Assembly: GCA_049999725.1 (NCBI GenBank)
Contig: JBNGIS010034033.1
Coordinates: 1-20,831, forward strand
Direction: 5' to 3'
Source of the DNA: Haplomitrium mnioides
Taxonomy: Eukaryota; Marchantiophyta; Haplomitriopsida; Calobryales
Length of the DNA stretch: 20,831 nt
In this document: in pieces, positions 9,235 to 19,299 of the stretch
Numbering within the stretch: the stretch's first letter is position 1
How the letters are laid out: every line of letters begins with the position of its first letter
The notes under the pieces: model-generated
Database searches by the model: none
What the model was told of the DNA's origin: nothing
The model's input: only the letters and a program-made list of their open reading frames with translations
Position numbers and translations under genes: made by a program

Positions 9235-9675
9235 TCACGTCTTCTTTGCTTCTGTCTCCACTGATTTGCAGAGTATGGCCATCGTGGTCTGTGACCAGCA
9301 ATGAGTCGAGCAGTTGGCTGGACTTCGGATCTGAGCACTTTGGATGACATTGCTTTCGTGCAATCGCTTGACCTCCATGACGACTAATGAAAAGCGCAGC
9401 ACCTGAGTAGTTGTGCAACAGTTTGTTGACGCACAAGCTGTCGGCGTAGGTCTACAACGCACACTTCTCCTGAAAAAATCTACTTGCATCACTGTGCCCA
9501 TGGATGCTTCTGATGAATCACCTTCTGTAATTGGTGTAGGGCTCATACCCAGCTGCCAAAGCTCCATGTGAAGAACCGATAAGGTAGAGGCCCTTGCAAA
9601 CACTGGCATCAAACTTCTTATGACACTTGCGATGTGATCTGCCCTTTCTTCAGGTGTTGTATTTTCAATATCCAT
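9235..9675 (-). CDS. unrecognised ORF between copia pol and 3' LTR
   Basis: An ATG at 9675 opens a frame of about 146 codons starting M-D-I-E-N-T-T-P-E-E-R-A-D-H-I. The first half looks helical (A-D-H-I-A-S-V-I-R-S-L-M-P-V-F); the second half, rich in Cys, Thr and Ser, may be out of frame. The overlapping frames at 9158-9436 and 9153-9350 are also open, so a frameshift near 9430-9470 is possible. By eye the segment 9180-9700 is close to half G+C, well above its surroundings. The sequence before the ATG ends CTACAACAG, like a splice acceptor. It could be a captured host exon, an extra element gene or chance. I recognise no domain and see no signal peptide or membrane segment. Confidence 0.35.
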   Translation of the reverse strand: MDIENTTPEERADHIASVIRSLMPVFARASTLSVLHMELWQLGMSPTPITEGDSSEASMGTVMQVDFFRRSVRCRPTPTACASTNCCTTTQVLRFSLVVMEVKRLHESNVIQSAQIRSPANCSTHCWSQTTMAILCKSVETEAKKT

Positions 9676-9699
9676 ATCCACCTTCTCCAACTGTTGTAG

Positions 9700-10147
9700 T
9701 TTGAGTTATAGAAAAAATATTCGATGAAGATCAAGGCTGCGTTGAATCTGGATGGCTTCTTCTGCGTTTGCTGATGATCGCTGCTTCTAACTCAATAGTA
9801 TGATTTATATATATTATAAAAACAAAATAGTGCTCCTCCTCATTCGGCTGCAAAATCTGTATTGATTCAATATGCAGTAGTAGGACTTACTCTTAAAAAC
9901 AGATTCAAGTGATCTTATACCCAAGTTGTTCCTCCTTTGAGTTTGTGTCATTGATGTATAGTTCTGGCCTCTTCATAAGATTTCTGATTTATTTCTGGAT
10001 GTTGTCTAAAAATTTAGCTTAGAATAAATATTTTTACATATAGATATAATATGCCATTATGTAAGATGGTGATTTTTGCTAACTTATACATTGATAAATA
10101 TAAATATAAAGAAATAAATATTATGTAAGATATTTGAGACTGTAATC
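9700..10147. other. AT-rich copia interval between pol and the extra ORF
   Basis: About 450 bases of AT-rich sequence follow the polyprotein. I see no gene or clear repeat in it. It belongs to the copia element because it lies inside its LTRs. Confidence 0.6.
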
Positions 10148-13100
10148 TCAAGTAGGGTGATCTGTCAATAAAGTTGATAGTTTTGTCATGCCAATACCAT
10201 ATGTATGTTCATTATGTAGTGCTGGTGGTAAGGGCTTAGTGAACAGGTCTGCTCTGTTCTGAATAGATGGTATCCAATTGACTTTAATTGTACCTCCATG
10301 CTGCTCATAGGTATAAAACAGTTTAGGAGCAATATGTTTGATCATATCGCCCTTAATAAAACCTTTGTGTAATCTGTTCCACACATGGGCGATTGTCTTC
10401 GTATATTATGATAGGTTCAGTTTGTTCAGGTTGTCCAGTATGTTTATTGATATGATCAATTAAAGTTTGAAGCTATACGCATTCTCGTGTAGCTTCACAG
10501 AGAGCTATAATCTCTGCATGATTCGACGATGTTGCAGTCAAGGTTTGTTTAGTGGACTTCCAAGAAATGGCTGTATAGCCTTGTAAAAATACATATCCCG
10601 TTTGGGATTTAGCATCCTCCGGGTCTGACAAGTATCCTGCGTCAGCAAATCCAGTCATAATTGGACTGATGTCATTTGGAAAATATAAGCCCATATCTAA
10701 TGTACCCTGTAAGTATCGAAAAATTCTTTTAATGTCTTTCCAGTGCCTTATAGTTGGCTGGGAACTGTGCTTGGCTAATAGGCTAACTGCGAAACTGATA
10801 TCTGGTCGTGTCTGGCTTGCTAAATACAGTAGAGCTCCGATCGCAGATAAGTATGGTTTCTTAGGACCTAAGGTAGGTTCATTTTCTCGTTTTTTCTTGA
10901 ACATATCCTTTGTAGGGTCCAGGGTGCGCATATCCATAGGTGTACTCACAGAGCGTGAGTTATGCATATTGAATTGTTTTAATATCTTCTTTGTATATGT
11001 CTGTTGATTTATCAGAATTCCATGAGGTAAATATTCGAATTGGATCCCAAGGAAGTAAGTTGGTACGCCTATGTCTTTCATTTCAAATATGCCTTTCAGT
11101 TTAGATATGGTAGTAGAAGTCAGCGTAGGAGTTCCAAATATATTGATATCGCCAACGTAAATTGCTATAATTACGAATTCTTTGCCTTCGGACTTCAGAA
11201 ATAGGCAAGGTGTAAATTCTTCATTTATAAAATGTAATGCAAGCATTTCTGCTTTGAATTGTTTATACCAAATTCTGCCGCTTTGTTTTAATCCGTATAT
11301 TGATCTTAAGACTTGTACTGCAAATTCTTCTTTTTGTTTCTTCTTTTGCTTCTTCCTGGCATGTTCACTAACATCTCCTTCAATGTCATCAAGTGTACCT
11401 CGTACACTAACCGGTTTTTGATTTTTATTTGCATGTTTGTTGTTATTTATTTTTGGGCCTTTCCAGGGCTCATTAAGAACCGCTGTGGTGCATACTTCAG
11501 TTGCAGTCTGATAGGATGTGTTAAACACATCCTGTGTATGTTGGACATTAGGTCCATTATTTATATTCCGCCGCTTCCAGTACTCGTTAAGAGTTCCACT
11601 GGGATTTATTCCATGCCTTTTCCAGTGCTCCTCATGAGTTCCACTATATATTCTTCCATGCCTTTTCCAATGCTCCTCATGAGTTCCACTGTATATTCCG
11701 CGAGCTATAGTCTGGTCTTGTTTATATTGCGCATTTTGGGCATTCCGGACCATTGGTCCATTTGTATACATTTTTGTCATCTTCTGGATTCCAGCGTTTA
11801 ATTCTGGATCAATCTGTCCAGATCTCTCCCCCTGAATATGAAATGCTACTCTCTGTAGTAGCTCAGGTGGGGCTTTCATGAAGATCTCTGTATCCAGGAC
11901 ACCATACAGATATGCAGTTACTACATCCATAAGATGCATAACTAATTTCTTGATTAATGAAAATGCTATCATATATCTGTAGGTGATTGCGTCCATGACA
12001 GGGGAGTATGTCCGGTTATAATCTCGTCCATAAACTTGTGTATAACCTTTAGCAACTAATCGTGCTTTATGTCTGATTGTCTCACCTTTTGTATTGATTT
12101 TGCGTACAAACACAAACTTATATCCTGTTGGATTTGATGCTGGTTTGATGGGGATGATCTTCCCAAAGACTTGTCTCTTTATCAAAGAGTCTAGTTCAGA
12201 ATGGAGTGCCTTCTCCCATAGTGGCCAATCTAGCCTGTTCTGTGCTTCCGAAACCGTGAGAGGATCTGGTAAGTCCTGGTTGATCTCTTCATATATCATA
12301 AAGGAAAATTGGTCATCAACTGTAATTGTATTTCTGTACCATACCTTTCTTGTATGCATGTATTGAATCGAGATCTCTTCATCATCTGTATGAGGTAAGA
12401 TCTCTGATGTTGTATGATTTGACTCATTTGGTACAGTTGATTGTTCAGATCTACTTGGCTGCTTTGGCTGCAAGCTTTGGGAGCCTTTTGGTCTGCCCCT
12501 TTTGGCCCTTGGTGAGATTTCAGTGACAGTATTTTTGCTAAATTGCACTCGAGCAGGTACATTCACTGCTTCTCTATGTGAACGTGTCACTTTGGTTGCA
12601 TCGTTAAAAGTATCAAGTAGTTGATTTAAAATGGAATTCAAATGTAAAATCTGGTTGACTTCTGCTTCAGTTTGGTTGGTACGTGGGTCATTCAGAAATA
12701 TGTCTTGGGTAGTCCACTGTAACTGATTTATATTCAAGTTCTGTTCTTCTGGTCCAGATCCCAGGTAGGGAAATATATCTTTATAAAAATGGCAATCTTT
12801 AAATCTTGCCTTGAATACATCTCCAGTGGTAGGTTCTAAGAACCTTATGATGGATGGGCTATCAAATCCTATATAAATACCTTTTTGTCTTTGTAGCCCT
12901 ATTTTAGTACATTTAGGACCTAGAATAGGTACTAACACTTGACATCCAAAAACTCTTAAGTGGGAGATATCTGGAGGTAGGCCATAAGCCAGGTGATGTG
13001 GGGACCAGGTGTTGAATGATGAAGGTCTGTACTTCAATAATGATGCTGCATGCAAAATAGCGTGGCCCCACGCTGTTGGTGGTAAGTGAGTTTGCATTAG

Positions 13101-15112
13101 CATTGGTCTTGCTATAGTCTGCAACTGTTTAATTGTTGATTCTGCTATACCGTTTTGAAAATGAACGTAGGGTACAGGGTGTTGGGTATCAATCCCTGAA
13201 ATTGTGCAGAAATCTTCAAACGTTCGAGAGGTAAACTCTCCGGCTCCATCAACTCTCAATATTTTAATTGGATTATCTGGAAACTGCGCTCGCAGTTTGA
13301 GTATGTTTGCCAAAATGTGAGGGAACACCAAGTTCTTGGTTGTTATTAATGAAATTTGAGACCATTTTGTTGAGGAGTCTATCATTACTAAGAAGAATCT
13401 AAAGGGTCCACTAGGTGGATCTATGGGCCCACAAATATCTGCATTTAGTTGCTCAAGGAATTTAGGAATTTTATGAATTGTTTTTGTGATAGCTGGACTA
13501 ACTCTGTATTTGCCTTGTGAACAGGCTATGCAAGAATCTGTTTTCAAGTGTGGTCTAGTTGCAGGTGGTATTCCAGTGGAGTCTTTCAAGATTCTTTTGT
13601 ACATCGTTTCTCCAGGATGCCCTAATCTTTTATGCCATAGTTCTGTAGGGTTGCTTTTATGTGCTTCTATAAAATATGTTGCAATTTGTGTCATATATAG
13701 TCCTGGGGGTTGTCTGTATAGGATTTCCTTAATTTGTAGATTGTTTTGGTCTTGCTGGATTATTTTAAGTACTTCCTTATTGTCTTCTTTACTTGTATGT
13801 ATATGTAGATTATTAGCTCTTATGTCTCTGAAGCTTATTAGATTTCTGGTGGCTGTAGGTGCATAAATTGCAGCATCAATTTTCAGGGTTGTTCCATTTG
13901 GGAGGATGACTGTGGCAGGTCCGTACCCTTCCTCTATCTGTTTTTGACCAGTTATTGTTGTAATAGTTCTGAAAGAAGGTATAATTTTGTCAAAATATCG
14001 TTTATTTCTTAGGATTGTATGGGATGTTCCGCTGTCTATTATACATTTACTTGTTTCTGTTGATATGGGTATATCGCCATAACAGATTGTGACATTAGAT
14101 TCAGGTGATTCATGAGTATTAACGTATTCTTTTAGATCTTGCTGTATTTCCAGGAAATTGCCTTGTGGTGCTGTCCTCGAATTTCTGGTATCATTTTCAT
14201 ATAGTCTCACAAGGTGAGTAGAAGTTTTGCAGTCTTTACGTAGGTGTCCAGGTGTGCCACATCTGTGGCATCTTATATAATTGGTGTTTTTGTGATAAGG
14301 GGTTCTGTAGGATTGTCTTCCACGACCTCTGCTGCGGGTGTTAACTCTTGGCTGCCAACTGGGTATGTTCTGTATCCTCCCTCTACCTCTGCCCCGGTAT
14401 GATTGGTTTCCACCTCTTCCTTGATATCTGCCACTACTCCCCCTAAAGGTGCCTCTTCCTCTTCCTCTAGCACCTCTCTGGCTTGTGTTGGCATTATATG
14501 TTGTTGGGGCATCTGGTTTATTAGTGTGTGGTAGTGTTCTAGGTGGTCTTGTTTTTGAATTTTCTAATAACATAATTTGGTGCTTCTCTGCTAATAGCAT
14601 ATGTGCTATTAGGCCAGAGTATTGAGTAAATGCCATGTTGCGATATTGTGCAGACAACACCATGTTCGTGGGATGGAATGTAGACAACATCTTTTCAATT
14701 TGTTCGGCATCGTCAATAGGTTGACCGCAGATAGCAAGCTGTGATACAATGCGAAACAATGTGCTATTGTATCTGCTATGGTTTTGTGATCTTGTACCCT
14801 CAAGTTAATCCAATCGTGGCGGGCAGAGGGTAAGGTGATAAGTCTTAAGTGGTCAAACCTGTCTTTGAGTGAGTCCCATAGGATTCTGGGATTATACTCA
14901 TTTAAATATTGCAATTTGAGTGATTCTGCTAAATGATGTCTTATCATTATTAAAGCTTTGGCTTTGTCCTGCAGGCTTGGACCATTGTCAGTAAGGATCG
15001 TTTCTTGGAGGTTTTGAGCGGTGAGGTGTGCCTCCATATCGAGGCTCCATGAGAGGTAATTCTGTCCATCTATGGACAGTTCCTTAAAATGCAATTTTTC
15101 CAGTGTTGTCAT
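10148..15112 (-). pseudogene. copia gag-pol polyprotein, disabled
   Basis: Gag starts at the ATG at 15112 (M-T-T-L-E-K-L-H-F) and resembles a copia gag of the UBN2 type. A one-base loss near 14770 moves it into a second frame of 1,428 codons (14759-10473). In residues of that frame: an Arg/Gly-rich stretch at 95-152; a zinc knuckle C-H-R-C-G-T-P-G-H-L-R-K-D-C at 164-177; protease D-S-G-T at 242; integrase zinc site H376, H381, C410, C413; catalytic D441, D504, E540 (D-D-35-E); reverse transcriptase motif A Asp 945; motif C Y-V-G-D at 1201-1204, where Y-V-D-D is expected; RNase H Asp 1373 and Glu 1416. After E-C-V a TAG (10470-10472, probably once TGG) stops it. The same frame continues to Y-E-D-N-R-P-C-V, then a frameshift near 10370 leads into 10148-10384, which ends the RNase H. 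Residues about 970-1145 are an unusual insertion. Confidence 0.93.
11453..11700 (-). repeat. 45-bp tandem repeats inside copia reverse transcriptase
   Basis: Units at 11611-11655 and 11656-11700 differ at 4 of 45 positions. A third, more diverged unit is at 11566-11610 and a fourth partial one near 11453-11485. They encode a 15-residue motif of the type S-G-T-x-x-E-x-W-K-R. The unit length is divisible by three, so the polyprotein frame stays open. The repeats form the middle of a larger insertion between motif A and the Y-G-L-K-Q motif. Confidence 0.85.
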
Positions 15113-15826
15113 TTTGTGAAAGTTTAATTAACTTCTGGTTTTTAGTATTGCATGTTTTCTCTGTAATGGATTTGTGGATTATAGGCTTTCTCTTTTTAAT
15201 TAATGTTCATCTGGTTATGTGTGCAGGTTTCTATGGAGTTTTCTGTGCAGATTCTTAGATGTAATATGAAAGCAATTAGGGGCTTTTATGTCTGCTCGAT
15301 TAGATATTGATTGTATTTTCTATTAGTTGTAAGAATTAGATCTTCTTGTTGAGTAGGTTAGATAAACTTTATCTGGATGGTCATTGATGTTTGTTTGATG
15401 ATTGAAGTGTAGCGCCTGCTCTCCTTACTCCTTCAGCATTTATATTTAATGAAGCGTTGAAGCGTGAGCTATATGTTACTCCATCACCTCATGTAGAAGT
15501 CTCGTACTCCAGATTTCAATAATTAAAAATAAAAAAAATTGAAATTTCTGTTATGTATAAATTTTTGCCTATCAAACTTATAGTAATACTTGCTGAATTT
15601 CTCCTCTTGTTCTTAAAGAAAATAAAATGTATTCTTAAGGAAAATTTTTAAAAAAATTGTATATCCAAAGGAAAAAACGATATATGAACTTGATTGATTT
15701 TGAATTTAATCGTGTAAAAAAAAGTTGAAAATTATTATTAAATGTTTGTTTTTTTTATTTCTTCAATTATTAGCGCTCATTCAAAAAAAGGAAAAAAAAT
15801 TGAGATTCTACATCGTGCTGATAACG
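15113..15826 (-). other. copia 5' leader
   Basis: About 710 bases lie between the 5' LTR and the gag ATG. They are AT-rich and hold the primer-binding site at one end. I see no gene; the plus-strand ORF at 15725 is low complexity. A packaging signal would be expected here but cannot be read from sequence alone. Confidence 0.65.
15813..15826 (-). other. copia primer-binding site, probably for a tRNA-Ile fragment
   Basis: The 14 plus-strand bases TCGTGCTGATAACG touch the 5' LTR. From memory, the anticodon arm of plant tRNA-Ile(AAU), nucleotides 27-40, reads the same except for A at position 34, the base converted to inosine. Inosine pairs with C, which is what the minus strand offers. The fit to the acceptor end of initiator tRNA-Met is poor. 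This would mean an internal tRNA fragment as primer, as known for Drosophila copia. Confidence 0.6.
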
Positions 15827-16005
15827 TGTTATAATTCATGTAGCATATATATATCGCCAACTCTACTCTCTCTCATATATTCATGTGTGTGTTTGTATAC
15901 ATATGCCCATTGTATATATGGGAAGTGGCTATAACCACTTTAATATCTAACCCTAGTTAGATCTTTATCTTAGGTTAGTTAGCTATATATCTATATATTA
16001 TAACA
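15827..16005 (-). repeat. copia 5' LTR (right copy)
   Basis: This 179-bp copy is identical to 8732-8910 except for four substitutions. It starts TGTTATAAT and ends ATTATAACA. In element orientation it is the 5' LTR, bordered by the primer site on its left and by the target duplication (AAAGG, 16006-16010) on its right. Confidence 0.95.
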
Positions 16006-16870
16006 AAAGGTAAAATATCTTCCATATGTTCCTCCCTCAAAGGATGTATTTTTTCTCCTCTTTGTGGCCTCTTTGAAGTTGGCCTCTCTTCACTAGTACC
16101 AGCTTCTTTTCTCCTTCTTTTCTCTTCTACAAGTGCCTCATGCTGATTTTTTGCAATATAAACATGCACCGAAAGAATGTCTACTGGATCATCCCAACTA
16201 GTAGCAAGTCTGATAGATGTGACAACCTTCAACAAATCCCCTCTTTTTGTGTTGCCTCCTTCCATTGTGGACAAAGCACAACTCTACAATCCACTAGTTT
16301 CTACATGTTGGGTAAAATTAATCTCCACCTCAATTCCATAGGTGGCAACCTCTACTTGCATACTAGCAAGTTTCTGTAAGTACTCTTCAATAACTTCCTT
16401 CATTCCTCCTTTTCCAAAATTGGTTTTTAGAATCTCACCTATATCTTTGAGAGCAATCTTGCCTTCCTTCCAATAGATTAATCCTAAATGAATAGAATGG
16501 GCAAAATCTCCACACTTCTTTCTTGAGTGTTCGGTGCTATCACACCATATGCTTTGTTGTACATACCTTGGTTTTTGGGTAGGCTCATTGTTGCTTGCCT
16601 CTTTCTTTGCTTTCAACTTTGCAAATTTAATTTGCAAGTTCTTCATACCCTTGACTAGCTCCTCCACAACATCTTTTTGTGGAGCAATAGTAGGAAGATG
16701 AGGAGGAGGCATAGAACTAGCAAGAAGAGTAGAAGTAATTGGATGCTTTCGAGGTACTATGATGGGTGGTGGTCTCACATCATGCCTCACCACCACCTTG
16801 CCTCTTCTTGACTCTCTCTTTGTCAACACACTTACTGCTTCCAAAACTTCCTTCCAATCAGAAGTCAAGC
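16006..16870 (-). pseudogene. gypsy gag C-terminal part with nucleocapsid
   Basis: One frame runs from next to the 5' LTR to the copia insertion point, with one stop (TAG, 16284-16286). It contains E-V-L-E-A-V-S-V-L, a Pro-rich stretch, a coiled-coil-like segment (E-E-L-V-K-G-M-K-N-L-Q-I-K-F-A-K-L-K), and the knuckle S-I-W-C-D-S-T-E-H-S-R-K-K-C. This fits C-x2-C-x4-H-x4-C with the first Cys replaced by Ser (AGC, one change from TGC). Then follow W-K-E-G-K-I-A-L-K-D and E-D-I-L-P at the insertion edge. The capsid portion expected upstream is absent. The frame begins almost at the LTR with no ATG, so a deletion has removed the start and the primer site. Confidence 0.8.
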
Positions 16871-17961
16871 TGTTCTTCCAAGTTCATCGTAGAAACGTTG
16901 GAATAACCAAAAATGTAAAGATATCTTCAATTCAACCTTTTTGTCTTCAATCGCTCATAAATATGTATGTAGAACTCTAAATGACTCGAAATTTCTTGTA
17001 GAGGGATGCTACTCTTTGTGAGATTTTGATGTCAACCCTGGTTGAACTTCTCCTCTCTTGGAAACTCCTAGAACCTTCATAAAACTAAACCCCTTCTTTT
17101 CTTCCTTTTAGAAATTTTACTAAAAGAAAGCTAGCTTCTTTTTCATTTGTTATAAGAGCAATACAAAGTATATCCTTTTGTTTAACAGAAAAAAAAATTG
17201 AATAGAAACAACAGGGAAAATTTTTCTCCCTTGATCAGATGATTAGTTGATGGAATCACTCAAATTTTCAAAGCTGACTGTTCAACATTTACCCAAAGTA
17301 TCCTTTGAAGAAGACCCAAGAAAACATCACTCCAAATCAGGTGAGAATGTAGATTGTGAGGTCCTATTGCTTCCCATAGGTGATTATTGAAAACAATACT
17401 ATAATATGTGAGTTTACAACCGAATTCAAGAAATTATCACCGATGTGATAGACAAGCCACTACCGAAAATGATCTCTAGGAATAATTTGCAAGCCAACAA
17501 AGAAAGGATTTGGAAGAGGAAAATTAGGAACAAAAAACAGTCCTCTGTCCATTACTGATATCTTGACCTATAAGCAACTTGAGCTCCACTTTTGAACCTC
17601 CTTGCTCTAATAAAACTAGTACCCCTTTGAACCTCGCCTAGTGTATCTCTCCATGAATTCGCGTTGATGATTCTCAATGATCATTTCTACCTCTTCTCTC
17701 TTCTGTCTTACCTACAAAATATCTTTGGATGTTATTGAGAGAATCCTCAAAGAGCCAATAGGCCGACTCTTTCTCTCCCTACCTAATCTAGAGCATCTTC
17801 CACGTTGCACTTACATATACGAAATTTATTGTTCTAGAAAGTTCTTGAAAGTGCTTTATCACTGCTTCTATGATTTTCTCTAAATTTATTTGTGGTAATA
17901 AGACTGTTTTTCTCCTTTCTTTTGAAACCTTTTTACACACTAGCCGAACCATAACACGATA
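16871..17961 (-). repeat. gypsy 5' LTR (right copy)
   Basis: This 1,091-bp copy matches 3315-4394. It ends CACGATA where the left copy has CACGACA, so the terminal CA has probably mutated to TA. Its inner edge at 16871 directly joins gag coding with no primer-binding site, and the LTR may be truncated there. The ORF at 17677-17883 lies inside it and has a counterpart in the left LTR at the same position; neither is a gene. Confidence 0.8.
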
Positions 17962-19299
17962 GTAGCCAAAGTTGAATCTTTCTTCTAACTACTCCAATAG
18001 ATCAAAAGAAAAACGTTCAACCTAGAATTTCAAAATTGTTGTAGACCTTTGTTTGTCCTCTTCTGAAGGAGACCTTGGTATTCATAATCAAAGTGTGTTT
18101 GTCTAAAACACCAAAAGCATACAATCTGTAGACGATTTCAATTTTGGAGATGAATTTCTGTCCCCGATAGCACCACTCAAGCAACGAGTGGTTTCAATTC
18201 AAGTTGGACCTTGCAATGAGATTGAGAAACCTCAAACAAACCGAATTCTTTTAGAGGAGTCTTCATACAACAATTTGGGAAATGATTATAGCAAAGAGTC
18301 TCAATCAATCAATATTTCATTGGAGTTATCGCCAAAGGCACTGATTATATTACAGAAAACATTTCCTAATAATCGAGATATTGATCAAGATTCCATTTCA
18401 AAATGGTGCATTTCTCCCAATACTCAAGGAGTACCTTATTCTTCAAAAATGTTTTGTGAAGAAACAAACAATATTTATGATGATGATCAAGATCTTTAAG
18501 ACGATGAATTATCTACAAATTCAAGATTTTTCTACAAACCAAATTGACTAGCACAACTAAAGAATTCCTTTTCTAGGATAAAATCCAAACAGGTAAACAC
18601 CATACGTGAAAATTCTTTGCGGAAAGTCCATCCAAACAAGAGATTTGTGAAGCAAAACCTCGATCCAATGTCAATTTCTAAATTGAAGAGAATTTCATGT
18701 TGTCAAAATAATTGCTTGTTGTTGTGCAAGACAAATTTTTTGAAATTATGAGAGAAATGTATTTTTGACAAAGCATAAAGAATCGAGATATCATACTGAA
18801 GTAGGGAATATTAAGAAAAGACTATGGTGTTGACAATCGGTTAACTTTGTCTAATAGTACTGTTGTTTGTAGAAGAGCCTTCAAATTAATGTTATCAGTA
18901 GGGAATGATAGAATCCAAAAGAATTCAAAATCTCAAAAAACCCAAATACTAGAGGCATTTTTTGGAAAAGAGAATTATCTGCTAAAAGAGTTTTTGTGCG
19001 TGAGTGGATGGAGAATTTTTTTTAGAGACACTTTGAGAGAATGCCCACTCACAAAGTTTATGACTTGCTTGATAATTTTACAAAATGGGAAGTTTTTGAC
19101 TACGACACAGCTTATTTGAAATAGAAAGATCTTCATTGTATTCTTAGCTTCTTGGGTTTCACAAAACATTGGAGAACTCATTTTCCAAATGTAAAAATTC
19201 CAAAACGCAATAGATTTTCTATTTTTAAAACATACAAAGAGATAAAGTCATTGCGAGAAAAATTCGTCTTCGAGTCTCACAAAGATAACAAATTTCTTC

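Larger units (their letters stand above)
8732..16005 (-). mobile_element. Ty1/copia LTR retrotransposon (7,274 bp)
   Basis: The element has two 179-bp LTRs, a near-perfect 5-bp target duplication, a primer-binding site, a polypurine tract and one polyprotein with the order gag, protease, integrase, reverse transcriptase, RNase H. Integrase before reverse transcriptase defines copia. It sits in the same orientation as its gypsy host. The LTRs differ at 4 of 179 positions, so it is much younger than the gypsy element. It is non-autonomous now because of a frameshift in gag, a damaged polymerase active site and breaks in RNase H. It is longer than a minimal copia element because of an insertion in reverse transcriptase and about 1.2 kb between pol and the 3' LTR. 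Confidence 0.95.
3315..17961 (-). mobile_element. degenerate Ty3/gypsy LTR retrotransposon, interrupted by a copia element
   Basis: Two long direct repeats enclose minus-strand remains of gag, protease, reverse transcriptase, RNase H and integrase in that order, which defines the Ty3/gypsy class. The copia element at 8732-16005 splits gag, leaving about 7.4 kb of gypsy sequence. Every domain carries stops or frameshifts. No primer-binding site is visible beside the 5' LTR and the N-terminal half of gag is missing, which points to a deletion there. I found no convincing target duplication at the outer ends, so the left limit may lie further left than 3315. The internal sequence belongs to one recognisable family throughout, so I treat it as a single insertion. 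Confidence 0.85.

Noticed and set aside
11313-11801. 162-codon plus-strand ORF opposite the reverse transcriptase insertion
   Set aside because: It is antisense to an open repeat-rich frame and has no start context or family features.
13486-13866. 126-codon hydrophobic plus-strand ORF
   Set aside because: It is the reverse complement of the copia integrase and protease region; hydrophobicity comes from the antisense code.
14273-14512. Glu/Gly-rich ORF overlapping copia gag
   Set aside because: It is the shifted reading of the Arg/Gly-rich nucleocapsid segment, which is part of the main frame.
14755-14775. Programmed ribosomal frameshift in copia
   Set aside because: The shift falls within gag, no slippery heptamer is evident, and one lost T explains it.
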